Source: Caldisericota bacterium (GTDB taxonomy: Bacteria; CG03; B21-G15). Taken from it: 9,273 nt of DNA. Positions 5,903 through 9,273 of the stretch are shown piece after piece. The notes under the pieces were generated by a model that did no database searches, was not told where the DNA came from, and saw only the letters and a program-made list of their open reading frames with translations. Position numbers and translations under genes: made by a program. Where the stretch lies: the NCBI GenBank assembly GCA_003650255.1, contig QMOP01000037.1:1-9273 (forward strand), in the 5' to 3' direction. Numbering within the stretch: position 1 is the first letter of the stretch; each line of letters starts with the position of its first letter.

Positions 5903-6326
5903 TTATACTACCTCCAGCTTCTTCAATCTTCTTCCTTGCTCCTTTACTTATATTTTTAATCTCAAACTTCAATTTCTTTTTAATCTCTCCATCTCCAAGA
6001 ATTTTGACATCCTTTTTTCCTTTTATAAGACATTTCTGTTTCAATGTTTCAATATTAACCACTTCTCCTTCATTAAATTTCTCATTAATATCTTTTAAAT
6101 TCACAATTTCAAACTCCTTTCTTTCAACCGGAGTAAATCCCCTTTTCGGAATTCTTCTTATAAGCGGCATCTGTCCACCTTCAAATCCCGAATGCTGATG
6201 CGTTCCAACCCTTGATTTTGCTCCCTTTATTCCCCTACCAGAATACCTTCCATGACCAGAACCAGTTCCTCTTCCAACTCTTTTTGGCTTCTTTTTTACA
6301 ACCTTTACAAGTTCATTAAGTTTCAT
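5892..6326 (-). CDS. rplO: 50S ribosomal protein L15
   Basis: L15 is a large-subunit protein with a long basic N-terminal arm that threads through 23S rRNA. The 144-residue product starts MKLNELVKVVKKKPKRVGRG, then has the Gly/Arg/Lys-rich arm (RGTGSGHGRYSGRGIKGAKS, about 19-38), the GFEGGQMPLIRRIPKRGF motif (about 48-65) and a globular C-terminal domain ending in KIEEAGGSI. Length is typical (about 145). The ATG (6324-6326) overlaps the rpsE stop as ATGA. No rpmD lies between rpsE and rplO, unlike in E. coli and most Firmicutes. Its own stop lies inside secY. Confidence 0.98.
   Translation of the reverse strand: MKLNELVKVVKKKPKRVGRGTGSGHGRYSGRGIKGAKSRVGTHQHSGFEGGQMPLIRRIPKRGFTPVERKEFEIVNLKDINEKFNEGEVVNIETLKQKCLIKGKKDVKILGDGEIKKKLKFEIKNISKGARKKIEEAGGSIIAN
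5910..5915 (-). promoter_or_regulatory. Ribosome binding site deciding the secY TTG start
   Basis: The minus strand reads GGAGGT inside the final rplO codons, 7 nt before the TTG at 5900-5902. An in-frame TAA (5903-5905) sits directly before the TTG, so no earlier start is possible. The strong match to the anti-Shine-Dalgarno compensates for the weak start codon. Confidence 0.85.
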
Positions 6327-6868
6327 TTTTTCCTGAACTCCTCTATCTCCTCTTTTGTTTTACATGAAGTAAGTCCATTAAATGTTGCTTTAACAAGATT
6401 TAATGGATTGTGAGAACGAAGAGATTTTGTAAGTATATCCTTTATTCCTGCTGCCTCAACTACTGCTCTTACTGATCTTCCTGCAATAACTCCTGTTCCA
6501 GGAGATGCTGGTTTCAAAAGAACCTCACTTGCCTTACACTTTCCAATAACCTCATGTGGAATTGTTGTTCCTTTAAGAGAAATCTTTTTCATCGTCTTTA
6601 TTGCCTTTCTTCTTGCCTTCTCAATTGCCTGTCTTACATCCTTTGCTTTACAGTATCCATATCCAACATTTCCTTTTCCATCTCCAACAACAACTAAAGC
6701 AGTAAATGAAAATCTCTTTCCTCCTGCAACAACTTTACAAACTCTATTTATCTTTATCACCTTCTCAATATACTCTTCCTCTAATTTCGCTCCTTCAAAT
6801 ACCTCTTTTATCTCTTCCTTCTCTTCTTTCTCCTGAATTTCCTCTTTTAAATCCTTCTCCTCACTCAT
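6323..6868 (-). CDS. rpsE: 30S ribosomal protein S5 with acidic N-terminal extension
   Basis: S5 lies at the mRNA entry side of the 30S subunit and contributes to decoding accuracy and mRNA unwinding. The conserved protein begins near residue 33 (EYIEKVIKINRVCKVVAGGK), followed by FSFTALVVVGDGKGNVGYGY and the C-terminal domain with LKPASPGTGVIAGRSVRAVV and SHNPLNLVKAT. Ahead of it is an extension of about 30 residues dominated by Glu and Lys (MSEEKDLKEEIQEKEEKEEI). It is probably disordered or helical, and its acidic character is unusual beside RNA. The ATG (6866-6868) shares a base with the rplR stop (TAATG), and GGAGGT 11 nt upstream supports it. There is no other Met before the conserved region. 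At 181 residues it is longer than E. coli S5 (167). Confidence 0.97.
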   Translation of the reverse strand: MSEEKDLKEEIQEKEEKEEIKEVFEGAKLEEEYIEKVIKINRVCKVVAGGKRFSFTALVVVGDGKGNVGYGYCKAKDVRQAIEKARRKAIKTMKKISLKGTTIPHEVIGKCKASEVLLKPASPGTGVIAGRSVRAVVEAAGIKDILTKSLRSHNPLNLVKATFNGLTSCKTKEEIEEFRKK

Positions 6869-7233
6869 TAGAACTTCAAACCTCCTTCTCTTGCACCTTC
6901 TGCAACTTCCTTAACCCTTCCATGATATTTATATCCTGCCCTGTCAAAGACAATCTCATTTATTCCAAGTGAAATTGCCTTCTGAGCAATCAATTTTCCA
7001 ACCTCTCTTGCTATCTCCTTCTTTTTCTTTCCTTTTATCCTCTCCCTTATTTCTTTTGAAAGAGAACTTGCACTTGTAATTGGACCCTTTTTCTCTATAT
7101 CATCAACAAGAATTGCATAAATATGTCTTAAACTTCTATAAACAACCAATCTTGGCTTTGCTGGGGTCCCAATAATTTTTTTCCTAATTCTTAAATGCCT
7201 TTTTTTTCTCTTCAAAACTTTACTAGTTTTCAT
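6868..7233 (-). CDS. rplR: 50S ribosomal protein L18
   Basis: L18 binds 5S rRNA, with L5, to build the central protuberance. The 121-residue product has a Lys/Arg-rich N-terminus (KVLKRKKRHLRIRKKI), the conserved GTPAKPRLVVYRSLRHIYAI (about 22-41), the AREVGKLIAQKAISLGI helix and the C-terminal VFDRAGYKYHGRVKEVAEGA motif. All are standard for the bacterial family, and the length is normal (about 117-122). The ATG (7231-7233) overlaps the rplF stop as ATGA; GGAG 4 nt upstream of the start is the likely ribosome binding site. No unusual feature is seen. Confidence 0.98.
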   Translation of the reverse strand: MKTSKVLKRKKRHLRIRKKIIGTPAKPRLVVYRSLRHIYAILVDDIEKKGPITSASSLSKEIRERIKGKKKKEIAREVGKLIAQKAISLGINEIVFDRAGYKYHGRVKEVAEGAREGGLKF

Positions 7234-7775
7234 TTTGCTCCAACCTGTGCTTTTCCTGCTTTTCTCCTTATATGCTCACCAACATATCTTATTCCCTTTC
7301 CTTTATATGGCTCAGGTGGTCTTATTCTCCTTATCTCTGCAGCAACCTGTCCTAACTTTTGTTTATCAGGAGAGGAAAGATGTATTATATTCTTCTCAAC
7401 CTTAACCGAGACACCCTCAGGAATTTTGTAAAAAACTGGATGAGAATAACCAACCTCAATCTGCAGTTCATTACTTCCTTTAAGAGACACCCTGTAACCA
7501 ACTCCAACAACTTCAAGTTGACGAGTAAATCCTTCACTTACTCCCTTAACCATATTATTTATTAATGCCCTTATTGTTCCATGTAATGACTTAAGTTTTT
7601 TCGTATCATTGCTTCTTTTAACAAATATCTTTCCATCCTTAATTTCAACACTAATTCCATCAGGAATTAAAAGATTCAACTCTCCAAGTTTACCCTTAAC
7701 AAAAATCCTATTTCCTTCAAATTTTACATCAACACCTTCAACAATATCAATAGGTCTATTACCTATCCTTGACAT
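7230..7775 (-). CDS. rplF: 50S ribosomal protein L6
   Basis: L6 sits near the factor-binding site of the large subunit, next to the sarcin-ricin loop. The 181-residue product starts with the canonical MSRIGNRPIDI and consists of two related alpha/beta domains (about 1-82 and 83-181). The second contains the C-terminal signature IRRIRPPEPYKGKGIRYVGE (about 147-166) and ends KAGKAQVGAK. Length is normal (175-184). The ATG (7773-7775) lies 6 nt after rpsH. AGGAGG overlaps the rpsH stop codon and is unusually close to the start (2-3 nt), but no other start fits the family N-terminus. Confidence 0.98.
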   Translation of the reverse strand: MSRIGNRPIDIVEGVDVKFEGNRIFVKGKLGELNLLIPDGISVEIKDGKIFVKRSNDTKKLKSLHGTIRALINNMVKGVSEGFTRQLEVVGVGYRVSLKGSNELQIEVGYSHPVFYKIPEGVSVKVEKNIIHLSSPDKQKLGQVAAEIRRIRPPEPYKGKGIRYVGEHIRRKAGKAQVGAK

Positions 7776-7781
7776 ATCCTC

Positions 7782-8174
7782 CTACCATACATAACAGATA
7801 ACTTCTCCTCCTATCATATTTTTTCTTGCTTCTTCATCAGTCATAATTCCTTTTGAAGTAGAGATTATTGCTATTCCTGTTCCTCTCAAAACTTTTGGAA
7901 TCTCATCCTTCTTTACATATATTCTTCTTCCTGGCTTTGAAACCCTTTTTACTCCCCTCAAAGTTGGCATTCCATCCTTATATTTTAAATAAACCTTTAA
8001 TATCCCCTGTCTTCCATCCTCAATCTTTGAATACTCCTTTATAAATCCCTCTCTTTGAAGGATTTTTAAAATATCCTCTTTCATTCTTGAAGCAGGAACC
8101 TCAACAACTTCCTTTTTCACCATACTTGCATTTTTAAGTCTTATCAAAAAATCGGCAATTGGATCACTGTACAC
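7782..8174 (-). CDS. rpsH: 30S ribosomal protein S8, GTG start
   Basis: S8 binds the central domain of 16S rRNA and, in E. coli, represses the spc operon. The 130-residue product starts MYSDPIADFLIRLKNAS, the standard N-terminus, and carries RVSKPGRRIYVKKDEIPKVL and GIAIISTSKGIMTDEEARK, ending in GGEVICYVW. The start is GTG (8172-8174): the preceding in-frame codon is TGA, and the next Met (residue 18) would delete the conserved DPIAD segment. GGAGG at 8179-8183, 4 nt upstream and overlapping the rpsN stop, is the ribosome binding site. Length is typical (about 130). The gene starts 8 nt after rpsN. Confidence 0.98.
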   Translation of the reverse strand: MYSDPIADFLIRLKNASMVKKEVVEVPASRMKEDILKILQREGFIKEYSKIEDGRQGILKVYLKYKDGMPTLRGVKRVSKPGRRIYVKKDEIPKVLRGTGIAIISTSKGIMTDEEARKNMIGGEVICYVW

Positions 8175-8182
8175 TCAACCTC

Positions 8183-8368
8183 CTACCAGGATGCCTTTTT
8201 AAGTCCCGGAATTTCTCCCTTATGAGCAAGTTCTCTCAAACATAACCTACACAAACCAAAATCTCTGTAATAACCTCTGGGTCTACCGCAGATGTGACAC
8301 CTGTTCCTTTCCCTTACAGCATACTTTGCTCCTCTTTTCCATTTTTCAATAAGACATTTCCTTGTCAT
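8183..8368 (-). CDS. rpsN: 30S ribosomal protein S14, type Z
   Basis: S14 is in the head of the 30S subunit. This is the short zinc-binding form (61 residues), with cysteines C24, C27, C40 and C43 in the CHIC...CRLC ribbon and the conserved ELAHKGEIPGLKKASW end. The long zinc-free form found in E. coli has about 101 residues. The ATG (8366-8368) overlaps the rplE stop as ATGA; AGGAG with a 6-nt spacer is present in the rplE end. Zinc-form S14 is sometimes duplicated elsewhere in a genome by a zinc-free copy, which this window cannot show. Confidence 0.98.
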   Translation of the reverse strand: MTRKCLIEKWKRGAKYAVRERNRCHICGRPRGYYRDFGLCRLCLRELAHKGEIPGLKKASW

Positions 8369-8934
8369 TTTTTTCTCCTCTCAAAAGGAAAACCAAGGAG
8401 TTCAAGCATTCTTTTTTTCTCATCCACCTTTTTACCTCCCCTTATAACAATACTGATTGAAGCCCCATACTGTCTTGACATCTTATCCATATTCACTTCC
8501 GGAAAAATTGTTATATCACCTATACCAAGATTATAATTTCCATCCCTGTCAAACCCTTTATAAGAAAGACCTCTAAAATCCTTTAATCTTGGAATAGAAA
8601 TACTAATTAACCTATCAATAAACTCATATGCCTTCCATCCCCTCAATGTAACCTTACAGCCAATAGGCATTCCTTTTCTCAATCTAAAATTTGAAATTGA
8701 CTTCTTTGCTCTTCTTATGCAGGGTCTCTGTCCCGTAATATTTGTAAGTTGAAGAATTGCTTCGTCAAGATACTTTATATCCTCCTTTGCAATTGAAACA
8801 CCGGAATTTACAACAACCTTTTCAATTCTCGGAACCTCATACGGACTTTTATATCCAAACTCCTTCATCATAACAGGTATAACCTTCTCCTTATAATAAG
8901 AAAGTAATCTTGGAAAATATTTATCCTTACTCAT
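8365..8934 (-). CDS. rplE: 50S ribosomal protein L5
   Basis: L5 binds 5S rRNA, contacts P-site tRNA and forms a bridge to S13. The 189-residue product includes the PRIEKVVVNSGV segment (about 35-46), the block ITGQRPCIRRAKKSISNFRL, then KGMPIGCKVTLRG, and PRLKDFRGL with the family region GNYNLGIGDITIFPEVN. It ends in a Lys/Arg tail after GFPF. It is slightly longer than E. coli L5 (179), mainly through a few extra residues at the N-terminus. The ATG (8932-8934) overlaps rplX by 8 nt, and GGAG about 9 nt upstream can serve as ribosome binding site. Confidence 0.98.
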   Translation of the reverse strand: MSKDKYFPRLLSYYKEKVIPVMMKEFGYKSPYEVPRIEKVVVNSGVSIAKEDIKYLDEAILQLTNITGQRPCIRRAKKSISNFRLRKGMPIGCKVTLRGWKAYEFIDRLISISIPRLKDFRGLSYKGFDRDGNYNLGIGDITIFPEVNMDKMSRQYGASISIVIRGGKKVDEKKRMLELLGFPFERRKK

Positions 8935-9241
8935 CTATTATCTCTCCGCATTTCTTACAAAATCTAACTTTTCTACTTCCTTCTATAATTTTAAATCCTA
9001 CTCTTGTCTTTTTATCACAATGTGGACATAAAATCATAACATTTGAAATATGAATTGGTGCCTCCTTTTCAATTATTCCACCTGGTTCATTTGCTGTTGG
9101 TCTTCTGTGTCTTTTAACAATATTAACTTTACTTACAATAACTCTATTTCTTTTTGGAATCACCTTCAAAACCTCTCCAATCTTACCTTTATCCTTTCCA
9201 GCAATAACAACAACCTTATCCTTTTTCTTTATCTTCCTCAT
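8927..9241 (-). CDS. rplX: 50S ribosomal protein L24 with C-terminal CxxC pairs
   Basis: L24 is one of the first proteins to bind 23S rRNA in large-subunit assembly and also lies close to the tunnel exit. The 104-residue product has a KOW domain (MRKIKKKDKVVVIAGKDKGK, about 1-30), the VNIVKRHRRPTANEPGGI segment and a C-terminal part with C72, C75, C95 and C98 (LCPHCDKK, then FCKKCGEIID), which looks like a zinc ribbon. Many bacterial L24 proteins carry this cysteine set; E. coli L24 does not. The ATG (9239-9241) overlaps the rplN stop as ATGA; GAGG 4 nt upstream is a modest ribosome binding site. Confidence 0.97.
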   Translation of the reverse strand: MRKIKKKDKVVVIAGKDKGKIGEVLKVIPKRNRVIVSKVNIVKRHRRPTANEPGGIIEKEAPIHISNVMILCPHCDKKTRVGFKIIEGSRKVRFCKKCGEIIDE

Positions 9242-9273
9242 ACAACCTCAGGAGCAAGTGATACAATCTTTAA
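9238..9273 (-). CDS. rplN: 50S ribosomal protein L14, C-terminal fragment only
   Basis: The last 36 nt of the window encode 11 residues, LKIVSLAPEVV, and a TGA stop that overlaps the rplX ATG (ATGA). This matches the L14 C-terminus (E. coli ends KIISLAPEVL) and the expected gene order rplN-rplX. The rest of the gene lies beyond the window edge. The fragment is short, but its sequence, frame and position agree, so I regard the identification as firm. Confidence 0.88.
   Translation of the reverse strand, partial: LKIVSLAPEVV

Noticed and set aside
1..9273. Mobile element, CRISPR array, phage or defence genes
   Set aside because: Every stretch except the 129-nt gap is accounted for by a standard ribosomal-cluster gene in canonical order. 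No transposase, spacer-repeat pattern or foreign gene is present.

Overview
This window is a nearly gap-free stretch of the bacterial S10-spc-alpha ribosomal protein supercluster. Every gene lies on the minus strand, so transcription runs from high to low coordinates. In that direction the order is rplN (tail only), rplX, rplE, rpsN, rpsH, rplF, rplR, rpsE, rplO, secY, adk, map, infA, rpmJ, rpsM, rpsK, rpsD, rpoA, rplQ (cut by the window edge). Both partial genes at the edges are recognisable: the last 11 codons of rplN at 9238-9273 and the first 101 codons of rplQ at 1-305.

The organism is a bacterium: alpha-type RNA polymerase subunit with a C-terminal domain, SecY, IF-1, and Shine-Dalgarno sequences of the GGAGG type. 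The DNA is AT-rich, the coding strand is purine-rich, and arginine is mostly AGA/AGG, which hints at a thermophilic or low-GC anaerobic lineage. S14, S4 and L36 carry full zinc-cysteine sets, L24 has a CxxC...CxxC tail and adenylate kinase has a four-cysteine lid. rpmD (L30), which usually sits between rpsE and rplO, is absent. Together with a composite short repeat (AGTAAGC-like heptamers around a small hairpin) this is compatible with an uncultured lineage such as the Omnitrophota/Ratteibacteria area near the PVC group. That placement is a weak inference, not a result.

Layout: 9273 down to 5892 is the second half of the spc operon (50S and 30S proteins ending in L15). From 5902 to 2866 come secY, adk, map, infA and rpmJ: membrane insertion, nucleotide balance, N-terminal methionine removal, initiation and the small zinc protein L36. 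From 2736 to 1 is the alpha operon (S13, S11, S4, RNA polymerase alpha, L17). The genes are tightly packed: most junctions overlap by 1-23 nt (many are ATGA) or have gaps under 12 nt, which suggests one long transcript with coupled translation. I saw no convincing promoter or intrinsic terminator.

The only real gap is the 129 nt between rpmJ and rpsM. It holds a degenerate heptamer array and a hairpin, and one frame is open across it as a 39-codon ORF that overlaps the rpmJ stop as ATGA and ends just before the rpsM ribosome binding site. This is the least explained part of the window. Smaller points are a Gln in methionine aminopeptidase where a substrate-binding His is usual, an encoded Asp in S11 at the position that is an isoaspartate-forming Asn in E. 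coli, a forced TTG start for secY, and a glutamate-rich N-terminal extension on S5. I found no mobile element, CRISPR array, tRNA or rRNA and no evidence of a wholly new system.
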